16,253 bases of DNA, from NCBI GenBank assembly GCA_002335345.1, contig DDCS01000131.1, positions 3,034 to 19,286 of the forward strand, given 5' to 3'. The translations under genes were made by a program, and so were the position numbers. This stretch comes from Flavobacteriaceae bacterium UBA2000. Lineage in GTDB: Bacteria > Bacteroidota > Bacteroidia > Flavobacteriales > Flavobacteriaceae. Shown here in pieces: positions 1 to 7,222 of this stretch; the first letter of the stretch is position 1; every line of letters begins with the position of its first letter. A model generated the notes under the pieces. That model did not search any database, was not told where the DNA came from, and saw nothing but the letters and a program-made list of their open reading frames with translations.

Positions 1-390
1 CACTTTTTCTGCAGTCCCTACAGGCACTGTGCTTTTGTCCACAATCACTTTGTAACTCGTGATGTAACGGCCAATCTTATCAGCAACCCCAAGGACATAG
101 GACAAATCGGCTGAGCCGTCTTCATCTTCGGGAGTGGGTAAGGCCAAAAAGATAATTTCTCCGTGGTCTAAGCCTTGGTGTAAGTCCGTCGTAAAGGTGA
201 GGCGGCCTGCTTTAATGTTGCGTTCAAACAAGACATCAAGGTGGGGTTCATAAATCGGCACTTTGCCCGCCTGCATCATGTCCACTTTAGCTTGGTCGAT
301 ATCCACGCACAAAACTTCATTGCCTGTTTCGGCCAAACACGTCCCAGTCACGAGCCCTACATATCCTGTTCCTACTACGGTAATTTTCAT
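1..390 (-). CDS. ugd: UDP-glucose 6-dehydrogenase, N-terminal part (cut by window edge)
   Basis: The start codon is ATG at 390 and the frame stays open to base 1, giving the first 130 residues of a protein usually about 430-440 aa long. The N-terminus is a Rossmann NAD-binding motif, GTGYVG at residues 7-12, followed by an acidic end of the second strand (CVDID, about 28-32). Further on are VPIYEP (about 54-59), the LPTPEDEDG segment (about 94-102) and DKSTVPVGT (about 117-125). All are typical of the UDP-glucose/GDP-mannose dehydrogenase family, and VPIYEP favours the UDP-glucose branch. The family oxidises UDP-glucose twice to UDP-glucuronate in the cytoplasm. The gene follows the polysaccharide locus after a 79-bp gap, so it probably supplies a uronic acid precursor. 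UDP-N-acetyl-hexosamine or GDP-mannose as substrate cannot be fully excluded without the C-terminus. Confidence 0.9.
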   Translation of the reverse strand, partial: MKITVVGTGYVGLVTGTCLAETGNEVLCVDIDQAKVDMMQAGKVPIYEPHLDVLFERNIKAGRLTFTTDLHQGLDHGEIIFLALPTPEDEDGSADLSYVLGVADKIGRYITSYKVIVDKSTVPVGTAEKV

Positions 391-433
391 GAGTTATCTT
401 ATTTGTTTTATTTCTTTTTTCTTTTGAGCGGCA

Positions 434-441
434 CAAAAATA
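434..441 (-). promoter_or_regulatory. Candidate Bacteroidota -7 box before ugd
   Basis: Read on the minus strand, this is TATTTTTG, a full match to the Bacteroidota -7 consensus TAnnTTTG. It lies 43 bp upstream of the ugd start, in the 79-bp gap after the third polymerase-like gene. I see no TTG/TTTG -33 element at 19-21 bp upstream. The A-rich leader that would follow, before the ATG at 390, fits a weakly structured 5' UTR. One short match in AT-rich DNA is modest evidence, so ugd may instead be transcribed by read-through. Confidence 0.3.
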
Positions 442-469
442 CGTTATGCCTGAGGGTTTTGCTATTGTT

Positions 470-1696
470 TTATTCTTGTTTTTCAGGTTTTTCGGTGCTT
501 TTGTCTTTGGGCAAAAACATCAGTAAGGCCCAAATAAGCCCCACATAGTAAGCCCCGATTTGACGATGAAACATATTTTCTGCCATGAGAAAAATCACTG
601 CCGCCATGACTAGCGCACTAGGGTAGAGTGATCTTCTATGCTTGAAAAAACTAGCGATCAATCCTGCGGCAAACAGCATCATTGCGAGCAGACCACTCCC
701 CAAATAAAGATCCAAAAACTGATTGTGTACATTGTATTTTTTGGTCAAAAACCAGGCTTTTTTTATCGGGTTATCGATGTCACTTTCATAACAATTGAGC
801 ATGTCTAAATTGGTTTGGGTAAAGCCATTGCCGGTGACCGCTACAGACTGCTGTAGGACCAGATCAAGGGCACAATCCCAGATGACCATGCGCGGTTCTA
901 AAGCCATCGTATTGGCCAGCAGCCCTTCCTGATGCTCCGGATTATTGTTGTAGAAAAACTGTTTGCGCAAGTCATTGCTCAAGACAAATGCCAAGGCCAC
1001 AATCAAGGTGATCGACCCGCCAAAAAACAGGAGCTGTGGACCGCGTTTTTGACGATACCACAAGCTCAAGACAAAACTTAAAAGCAATACGACGATCGCG
1101 ATCCGCGACACCAAAAACAGGATAAACGCCGCTTGTAGGATGATATTGGCTAGGTAATAGCCATTATTGGGGTCGAACTCTTTACGCAAAAGTTTATACG
1201 AAAAGATGATGCTCAGCACCGAAAGTAATCCGAGATAAATACGGTCCATAAGCAGCGCCTCGATGATGTGCGCCGATTCTAAAAACCCAAAACTCGCGCC
1301 TTGATTGAGTAAAATCACCAGGCGCACCAAAGAATAAATCGCGGCCGCCACCGAAGAATAAATGACCCCGTGCATTAGGGTTCTATTGTCCCGGACGGGA
1401 TAAAGGAGCAGGGATAAGGCCCCCGCCAACAGCATTTTTTGAATTACCACAAAGTCTTGGCTAAAACGGCCCAAAACCCAGGCCTGAATCACGACAAATC
1501 CCAAAAACACCAGGACCCAAGACCAGGTGCTGCGCACAATATTTTTCAGCTCCGCTGTGTCGAATACAAAGGGAAACATCGCCGCCAAGGCAATCAACAA
1601 TATATTAGGTAGCGCCCTAAAATAATCGTCAAAAGGCAAGGTAAAGAATAGCGCGAAACACAAATAAGGATATATGGAAAGGGCAATAACGCGCAT
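470..1696 (-). CDS. O-antigen ligase/polymerase-like membrane protein (third of three)
   Basis: A 408-aa protein built mostly of hydrophobic segments, about ten or more membrane helices, with one large polar loop at about residues 245-320. At the end of that loop is VHNQFLDLYLGSG, with the histidine at residue 324. This is the position of the conserved loop histidine in the Wzy_C/WaaL superfamily (O-antigen polymerases and ligases). Near the C-terminus E373 and R378-Q379-x-G381 form an E-x4-RQ-x-G motif shared with the paralogue at 2931-4217. Such enzymes act at the periplasmic face of the inner membrane, polymerising undecaprenyl-linked repeats or transferring the chain to an acceptor. It is set apart from the overlapping operon by a 137-bp gap, so it may have its own promoter. 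Sequence alone cannot settle polymerase versus ligase. Confidence 0.8.
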   Translation of the reverse strand: MRVIALSIYPYLCFALFFTLPFDDYFRALPNILLIALAAMFPFVFDTAELKNIVRSTWSWVLVFLGFVVIQAWVLGRFSQDFVVIQKMLLAGALSLLLYPVRDNRTLMHGVIYSSVAAAIYSLVRLVILLNQGASFGFLESAHIIEALLMDRIYLGLLSVLSIIFSYKLLRKEFDPNNGYYLANIILQAAFILFLVSRIAIVVLLLSFVLSLWYRQKRGPQLLFFGGSITLIVALAFVLSNDLRKQFFYNNNPEHQEGLLANTMALEPRMVIWDCALDLVLQQSVAVTGNGFTQTNLDMLNCYESDIDNPIKKAWFLTKKYNVHNQFLDLYLGSGLLAMMLFAAGLIASFFKHRRSLYPSALVMAAVIFLMAENMFHRQIGAYYVGLIWALLMFLPKDKSTEKPEKQE

Positions 1697-1711
1697 GCTT
1701 GATTTTTAAAG

Positions 1712-1724
1712 GCTTAATTTAAGC
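1712..1724. repeat. Perfect short inverted repeat in the gap before the third polymerase-like gene
   Basis: GCTTAATTTAAGC has 6-bp arms around a single central base and lies 16 bp upstream of the start codon at 1696. It sits in one of the two longest gaps of the window (1697-1833). An imperfect -7-like element, TGCATTTG, lies further upstream at about 1743-1750 on the minus strand. The repeat could be an operator or a small leader structure, but AT-rich palindromes of this size also arise by chance. I see no poly-U terminator in this gap. Confidence 0.35.
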
Positions 1725-1833
1725 ATTAATGTTTAGTTTCTCGCCAAATGCACTAGGGGGCTTTGGGTTATTAAATGGTTTACACAGTGTTTTGCCTATT
1801 ATCGTTCTAGGGTGCGTCATCTGCTGTACTATT

Positions 1834-2931
1834 TTAATTGCTTTGCTCAATGGCTTGCGCTAGCGATTTAGCTGAAGCGCTCCAGTTGTATTGATTTTGA
1901 ATGGCTTCGGCAATTTGTTGGGCCGGATATTCTGGGTCATTTAGTGCTGCGTTCATCGCTTTTTCAAGAGACTCTGGCTGATTTAGATCGACCAGATAAG
2001 GGAAAAATTCAAAATCGACCATAGCAGTATTTCGGGCACAAACCACTGGTGTGCCCACTGCTGCCGCCTCAAGGGGTGGGATTCCAAAACCTTCGCCCAA
2101 TGAGGGGTATACAAAAAGCGCGGCCGCCCGATAAAATGCCCAAAGATCTTCATGAGGTACACTGTCCAGCCAAATCACAGCCTCCAGTAGGGATGGATCC
2201 GATTGCTGCATGACGGCCTCAAGATCTGGGTCCATCCATTCTTTTTTGCCAATAAACACGAGTTTAAATCCTTGCTTGTGCAAGGCCAGAGTTTCAAAAG
2301 CGCGCCAGAGTGCTTTGTGGTTTTTTCGCGGTTCTACACGACTTACAAACAGGATAAACCGGTCCAACGCATAACCCGCAACGCGCTTTTTGGCCTTATC
2401 TAAGCTCATTTGTTGTGCGCTTACCGCGTTCGGGGTGATCACGATTTTCTGCGAATCAATACCGTAGCGGCGACTCAGTTGGTTTTGACCATAAGCCGAA
2501 ACGGTGCAAAGTATTTTTGCCTTTTGAGCGCTGAGTCGAAACAATAATCCGTTCAGCCATCGATAAGTCCATGGAAAATGCGCTTTGAATTCTGGCTCCA
2601 AAAACAACAAATCGTGTATGGTCACTAAAGTGGGTGTAGGACACCACAAAGGGCTGATGTATTGGAAATGGGTGTAATCCGCAGCCTCTCGGCGCATGAG
2701 TTGAGGCAGATCCCAAAGCAGACGCCTGAATTTATTCGGCGTGGACAAGGTGATATACCGGCAGTTGTCCCCTGTGCCAAAGGCTTCTTGCATGGCTGCT
2801 TTAAAAGGCCCTACAAAAACAAAGACCCAGTCTGGCTTTAAGCCCATCAGAGCACGATACAGCCCGATCAGGTGGGTGCTGGTCCCTTCGTGCTTCTCTC
2901 CGATTTTATGCGCGTCTATTAGAATTTTCAT
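1834..2931 (-). CDS. GT4-family glycosyltransferase
   Basis: A 365-aa protein of normal length for a GT-B fold family 4 glycosyltransferase. The N-terminal domain begins MKILIDAHKIG and contains TIHDLLFLEPEF (about 104-115), common in mannosyltransferase-like GT4 enzymes. The C-terminal nucleotide-sugar domain has FVSRVEPRKNH (195-205) and the E-x7-E signature EGFGIPPLE, with E280 and E288. It should act on the cytoplasmic face of the inner membrane, adding one sugar to the lipid-linked repeat unit. The donor cannot be read from sequence; mannose-type donors are frequent in this subfamily, but that is inference. Its ATG overlaps the TGA of the preceding polymerase-like gene by one base (TGATG), so translation is likely coupled. 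It is followed by a 137-bp gap, which may end the main operon. Confidence 0.88.
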   Translation of the reverse strand: MKILIDAHKIGEKHEGTSTHLIGLYRALMGLKPDWVFVFVGPFKAAMQEAFGTGDNCRYITLSTPNKFRRLLWDLPQLMRREAADYTHFQYISPLWCPTPTLVTIHDLLFLEPEFKAHFPWTYRWLNGLLFRLSAQKAKILCTVSAYGQNQLSRRYGIDSQKIVITPNAVSAQQMSLDKAKKRVAGYALDRFILFVSRVEPRKNHKALWRAFETLALHKQGFKLVFIGKKEWMDPDLEAVMQQSDPSLLEAVIWLDSVPHEDLWAFYRAAALFVYPSLGEGFGIPPLEAAAVGTPVVCARNTAMVDFEFFPYLVDLNQPESLEKAMNAALNDPEYPAQQIAEAIQNQYNWSASAKSLAQAIEQSN

Positions 2932-4217
2932 CAGGGCGTGATTTGGGGCGGTTTATTTGTTTTCGCTCGACTGGAGAGGCTCTGAATTTGGAGCGGTTCT
3001 GAATTAAGATTAACCGCAGCCGTCAAGGCCAAGTATAAGATCATAAAATGAATCAGCCCGCGCTGGCGCCAAAGGTAGGTTTCTGTAACCATCAGCGCAA
3101 CCATTAATAGGGCAAACCCGAGTTGAAACCAATCGCGGCGCTTCACGCCAGCGCGGGCAAGTTGCAACAGCAACACCACAAGCAACACCCCGCCGATCAG
3201 CCCCAATTCAAAAATGGTTTGCCAATATTGATTGTGTAGGTTGTAGGTATTGTAGCCACAGTAAACAAAATACCGATTTTGACCCTGGGCAATTTTCGCC
3301 TGACCGGCATTAATCCCATAACCGGTGAGCCAGGCCTGATCTTCGCTTAATTGCTCCACAAAGACCCGGGTAAAAAACACCCTCAAGGTCGTGCCCGTCC
3401 ATGGGTAAATATCGGTAAACCCTTCACAGGTCCACGCATCGGCAATCGGGGTAGACTGTTGCTGTGCCCATCGCGCGCCCCACGGGGTTTGAGATAAGGC
3501 GACCACTGCAGCAACACCAACCACAGCAATTAAAATCAAGCGTTTGAGGCGCTTGCGATGGGTGTAAGCCTTGGCGACAAAGCCAATGAGCAAAGTGGTC
3601 AAAATGATGTTTTTTGACGAAAGGAGTATTAAAAATCCCAGATGGATTCCGCCAAGGATTAGCGCGCGCCTACTGCGGCCTTTTTCGGGAGCGTACACCA
3701 GCCAAAAAAACAGCACATAGGTGGCCGACACCGCCGAAACATATATGGCGTTAAGTTCCCAGAAATCTACTAATTCGTGGTAAAAAAACGGGGAGTAATC
3801 CCCTTGACCCACAGACCGCAGTGCGGCGCGCGCCACAGCGAACAGCGCCAACAAAGCCCCCGCAAGGCCCCCAATAAATACCCCTTTATGCCAAACCTTT
3901 TGGTCAAACTTTGGCCAAAATAAAAAAGACAGGGGCATAACCAATAAGGGCAATTGACGCCCGATACCGCGCAAAGATTTGCCTAAATCTTGGGTCCAAA
4001 AAAGCGAAAGCACAATGAGCCCAAAAAGAAGCATGGGCCACAAATAGGAAGGACGCCAATGGATTTGTCGGTGCCCCATGCCCATAAGCGCAACAGCCCC
4101 TAAAACGGCCAAAGCAATGGAGCTAAAGGTATAAGGCATAGGCACACTGATCAAAACCAGGCCAATAGCCCAACTCATTATCTCGTTTTGTGTGCTATGA
4201 CTAAGGCTTCTGCTCAT
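2931..4217 (-). CDS. O-antigen ligase/polymerase-like membrane protein (second of three)
   Basis: A 428-aa multi-spanning membrane protein with about ten or more helices and a large periplasmic-type loop at about residues 250-325. The loop ends in LHNQYWQTIFELG, with H328 in the conserved Wzy_C/WaaL position. The segment WLTGYGINAG (about 297-306) matches the family's G-x-G region. E379 and R384-Q385-x-G387 form the E-x4-RQ-x-G motif, as in the protein at 470-1696. A polar tail of about 25 residues rich in Ser, Lys and Pro follows the last helix. The annotated ATG overlaps the upstream glycosyltransferase by 17 bp. A second ATG at 4178 (residue 14), directly before the first helix, is an equally good start. 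The likely role is repeat-unit polymerisation or chain ligation at the periplasmic face of the inner membrane. Confidence 0.8.
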   Translation of the reverse strand: MSRSLSHSTQNEIMSWAIGLVLISVPMPYTFSSIALAVLGAVALMGMGHRQIHWRPSYLWPMLLFGLIVLSLFWTQDLGKSLRGIGRQLPLLVMPLSFLFWPKFDQKVWHKGVFIGGLAGALLALFAVARAALRSVGQGDYSPFFYHELVDFWELNAIYVSAVSATYVLFFWLVYAPEKGRSRRALILGGIHLGFLILLSSKNIILTTLLIGFVAKAYTHRKRLKRLILIAVVGVAAVVALSQTPWGARWAQQQSTPIADAWTCEGFTDIYPWTGTTLRVFFTRVFVEQLSEDQAWLTGYGINAGQAKIAQGQNRYFVYCGYNTYNLHNQYWQTIFELGLIGGVLLVVLLLQLARAGVKRRDWFQLGFALLMVALMVTETYLWRQRGLIHFMILYLALTAAVNLNSEPLQIQSLSSRAKTNKPPQITP

Positions 4218-5304
4218 AAATTGATTTAAGAAACGTCAAATAAGCGGCGTTTATCTTGTCCCAAGAATATAGGGTTCTTATTTTTTGTGTGTTGGCGTGA
4301 ATCATCTCTTGAACCTTGAGAGGTTCATGGTCTTGATCCAAAATTTGGCACACCTGGTCCGCATCGCGAAAATACAGAGCGTCTGGCCCTAATATGGCTT
4401 TGTTAAACGCGTTGTCGTGGGCCACAATAAAGACTTGACTGCCCATAGCCTCAAGCAGTGAAGGATTCGTCCCGCCGACACTATGTCCGTGAAAGTACAA
4501 GCGTGCATGATGTCTTAAATTATCCAAGAGCTCTTGGTTGTAGATCCCCCCTAGAAAACGAATATTGGCTTGGTTTTCGTATTTCTTTGCTAAGTAACGG
4601 CCAAAAGGCGTTGCCTCATGTTTCCCCACCACCAAACAAAGCCTTTGGTTTTGGCTTTTTGCCACCCCGTCTAATATCGTTTCAATATTATTTTCGGGTT
4701 CCATGCGCGCCACCACTAAATCGTAAGTCCCAGCAGAGACGCTGTACTGTCCTAAAACTTTAGCGTCAGGTTTTTCAAAAATCTCAGCCCCGTATGGAAT
4801 GTACGTCGAACGCACTCCGTAAGTGTCTTTGAGATAGGCCTCAATGGCCGTATTGTCAGAAATCAAATAATCACTGCTTTTGACCGCCCAAGCCTCTGCT
4901 TTGGCCAGAAATCGCCGTACCAAAGGGTGGTATTTAGAGCGTTTCCACTCCAAACCATCCATATTTGTTGCGATCAAAGTTTTTTTGGGCAGTAGCGGAT
5001 ACCATAAGGAACTACTGGTGTAACCCAATTGCAGGAGAATATCAAAGTTTCTTTTTCTCGCGTCCAACAAACAATTCAAGTCGTAGATAAACTGTCCTGC
5101 GGTGCCCAGTTTATATTCAGGATCGTAACAGTGGACCAATCTCGCGCCCCCAAAATCCTTTTGTTGATAAGGGTGGTTGTGTGAGCAATACACGTAGACT
5201 TCGTGGCCTCGATCCGCCAGATACGGCGCAAACCACTCGGCAAATTGTTCAAATCCGCCGTGATGATTGGGAATCCCTCTGGTGCCAAAAATCGCTATTT
5301 TCAT
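4201..5304 (-). CDS. DUF1972 glycosyltransferase, candidate rhamnosyltransferase
   Basis: A 367-aa GT-B glycosyltransferase. The N-terminus is the DUF1972 signature: GTRGIPNHHGGFE at residues 7-19, and NMDGLEWKR at 114-122. The C-terminal GT4 domain has VARMEPENN (198-206) and HGHSVGGTNPSLLEA (272-286). In the usual E-x7-E pair only the second glutamate (E285) is present, and G277 stands at the first position. As I recall, that variant is normal for this family. Some DUF1972 proteins of streptococcal capsule and rhamnan pathways are rhamnosyltransferases using dTDP-L-rhamnose. With the complete rhamnose module a few kb upstream, that donor is the best guess. The start overlaps the stop of the preceding gene as ATGA (5301-5304), and its end overlaps the next gene by 17 bp, so it sits inside a coupled operon. 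Confidence 0.88.
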   Translation of the reverse strand: MKIAIFGTRGIPNHHGGFEQFAEWFAPYLADRGHEVYVYCSHNHPYQQKDFGGARLVHCYDPEYKLGTAGQFIYDLNCLLDARKRNFDILLQLGYTSSSLWYPLLPKKTLIATNMDGLEWKRSKYHPLVRRFLAKAEAWAVKSSDYLISDNTAIEAYLKDTYGVRSTYIPYGAEIFEKPDAKVLGQYSVSAGTYDLVVARMEPENNIETILDGVAKSQNQRLCLVVGKHEATPFGRYLAKKYENQANIRFLGGIYNQELLDNLRHHARLYFHGHSVGGTNPSLLEAMGSQVFIVAHDNAFNKAILGPDALYFRDADQVCQILDQDHEPLKVQEMIHANTQKIRTLYSWDKINAAYLTFLKSIYEQKP

Positions 5305-6530
5305 GCGCCCTCTTTTTTAAGGGCAAATGAACCGCCTATTAGAAACCCGACCATCATGTAGGGCTTAAAAATTCCCGTTACCACCATGGTCGCCGCGAGC
5401 ATATAAAACCCTGCCGCGACAAGGACCCCGTTATATGATTTATGCGCCTGGCCTTTCGGATTGAGATAATTATATAAATAGAGCACAATAAAAATCGTGA
5501 AATAAAGCAAAAGGCCCAGGACCCCGGTCTTCATATAGACGTAAGCCACCCCATTGTGCACCGTGGGTAGATGCTGTATCATCTCGCCATTAAGCCGCAG
5601 CTCAAAACCAGCATCCACGGTTGAACCAAAACCCTTTCCTTGCAACCATTTGCGCTCTTGATCAACCTCGTTGAGCACCAAACTGGCTTCGTAGGCGCGC
5701 CAACGCGGCCAAAGCGAGCGCCTGTCTTTGAGATATGTGTCAAATTTGATCGGCTCAAAGGTCTCGGTATAAGAATTCTTTACTTTGGCTAAAAAGCCTG
5801 TCAAAACGGTTTGGTTTTTTTGCTCTTCTGGTTCATATTGACTCAGAAAAAATGCAAATCCAGCACCAAAGCCGAGCAAAACAAGCCCCATAACCACCCC
5901 CTTGGCGTTGAGTTTAAGGTAACCGTAATAGGCCATGATCATCAACAAAAGAACGACGATCATGGTTCTGGAAAAATACAATAAGAACGAAAAAATCAAG
6001 GCGGCAACCGCGATTTTGTAAAACAAGGTAAACCGTGTTTTTTTGATGGGCAAATCCCGGATACAGGCCACCAAGAACAAGGCCACCATTTCAACGTGGT
6101 TTAGTTTGCCAAAAAGTTCTCTAAATTTTTGGAGGTTTGGCCGATAACGCAATAGTCCGATGCCAATATCCAACAGGTGCAGCAGGGCGAATCCAAAACC
6201 CACCAGAACAATTAAATTGTAAAAATCTGCCTTTGACCTTAGCTTTTGTACGGCATAATAAGTCGCTAACATTACCGTCAATGGCCGTAAGAAATAAACC
6301 AGATCCTTGACAAAGCCATACACCCCCGCTTGGCGTGTAAAAATCCCGAGGGAACCCACAGCCATCATCGCCAAAATCAAAAGCACTATTTGAGATAATC
6401 CTTTGGACATACGTCCGTTAAAATGAAGCAGTAAAACCGCAAGCGCAACCACAAAGCTCAGCTCTACGCTCTCGGCCCATAGGGCAATAATTATGGCCAC
6501 TAGGCCTATTTTTGCAGTTAACTGATTCAT
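5301..6530 (-). CDS. O-antigen polymerase/ligase-like membrane protein (first of three)
   Basis: A 409-aa protein with about ten or more hydrophobic segments. A long polar loop at about 225-323 contains KWLQGKGFGS and ends in TVHNGVAYVYMKTG, with H325 in the conserved Wzy_C/WaaL position. Length and topology fit a Wzy polymerase or O-antigen ligase. Unlike the two paralogues in this locus it lacks the C-terminal E-x4-RQ-x-G motif, and the equivalent region reads TGIFKPYM. It is therefore a more distant relative and probably has a different job. I favour the repeat-unit polymerase, but that is a guess. The start overlaps the stop of the sulfotransferase gene before it (ATGA at 6527-6530), and its own stop overlaps the next start by 4 bp. 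Confidence 0.75.
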   Translation of the reverse strand: MNQLTAKIGLVAIIIALWAESVELSFVVALAVLLLHFNGRMSKGLSQIVLLILAMMAVGSLGIFTRQAGVYGFVKDLVYFLRPLTVMLATYYAVQKLRSKADFYNLIVLVGFGFALLHLLDIGIGLLRYRPNLQKFRELFGKLNHVEMVALFLVACIRDLPIKKTRFTLFYKIAVAALIFSFLLYFSRTMIVVLLLMIMAYYGYLKLNAKGVVMGLVLLGFGAGFAFFLSQYEPEEQKNQTVLTGFLAKVKNSYTETFEPIKFDTYLKDRRSLWPRWRAYEASLVLNEVDQERKWLQGKGFGSTVDAGFELRLNGEMIQHLPTVHNGVAYVYMKTGVLGLLLYFTIFIVLYLYNYLNPKGQAHKSYNGVLVAAGFYMLAATMVVTGIFKPYMMVGFLIGGSFALKKEGA

Positions 6531-7222
6531 TCTTGTTGTGTGTAGCCGAAGGCCTCAAAATCCTTGGCGTATAATTGATTTAACCCCGCTTTAGCGCGCG
6601 GAGTCAAAGCCTCTTTTCTTGATTTTCTATCATGCCCTAGGGCAAAATATTTTATCAAACTTGGCTGTTCGCCCCAAATCCGAACCACCCTTTTCCATGA
6701 CCCAGCGGCTTTATTGGCGTGCGGCATGGAAACACCCTGAATTCCGGTTTTTTCTTTGGGATAGACCAATTCTTGGTCCAATCGCTCCAAATGCCCGACA
6801 TAATCAACCAGTAATTGGCCTTGATTGTCATGAAGATAATCGTATTGAGGCAAGAAAAAAAAGTGTTGTTGCTTTATTTTTTCAGGCAGTACATTTTGAA
6901 CAAAATTCTCAAAACTCAACACCCTGGCGTACCCCAAAAAGTGATAGCAAGACAGGGCTCTTTGATAAGGGTCGCGCACCAATGCCCACTTAAAATAGTT
7001 TTGAAAATTATCCTGCGAGAGATAACCAAATTGGGTGTATTGGGCCGCGGTGAGATGCGCTAAACGCTCGGGACCTTTTTCAGTATTTAATTTCGGACGC
7101 AAAAGCAACACCGCGCGCTCAGACCAATTTAACCCGAGGTCCGCAAGGTACATTTGTTCGACGCTTTGACCGGCCACCTTAGGAATATGGACAAATACCG
7201 TTTTGTGTTTATGACTGATCAT
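6527..7222 (-). CDS. Sulfotransferase, family 2 type (231 aa)
   Basis: A PAPS-dependent carbohydrate sulfotransferase of the Sulfotransfer_2 type. From the chosen start the protein opens MISHKHKTVFVHIPKVAGQS, with the 5'-phosphosulfate-binding loop HIPKVAGQS at residues 12-20. The 3'-phosphate-binding segment RDPYQRALS is at 83-91. LPQYDYL (124-130), GHLERL (143-148) and the C-terminal YAKDFEAFGY (218-227) are also family hallmarks. An ATG at 7252 would add ten residues unlike the family. The ATG at 7222 gives the canonical N-terminus and a 4-bp ATGA overlap with the preceding sulfotransferase, so I chose it. The family transfers sulfate from PAPS to sugar hydroxyls. No signal peptide is visible, so it should act in the cytoplasm on the lipid-linked repeat or a precursor. 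The region between N170 and the C-terminal motif seems longer than usual. Confidence 0.85.
   Translation of the reverse strand: MISHKHKTVFVHIPKVAGQSVEQMYLADLGLNWSERAVLLLRPKLNTEKGPERLAHLTAAQYTQFGYLSQDNFQNYFKWALVRDPYQRALSCYHFLGYARVLSFENFVQNVLPEKIKQQHFFFLPQYDYLHDNQGQLLVDYVGHLERLDQELVYPKEKTGIQGVSMPHANKAAGSWKRVVRIWGEQPSLIKYFALGHDRKSRKEALTPRAKAGLNQLYAKDFEAFGYTQQE

Noticed and set aside
241..453. A 70-codon plus-strand frame at the left end
   Set aside because: It mostly overlaps ugd, whose minus-strand translation gives clear dehydrogenase motifs. The remainder is the T-rich complement of the leader.
1743..1750. TGCATTTG as a -7 promoter box for the third polymerase-like gene
   Set aside because: It mismatches the second position of TAnnTTTG and lacks a proper TTTG -33 element at the right distance.
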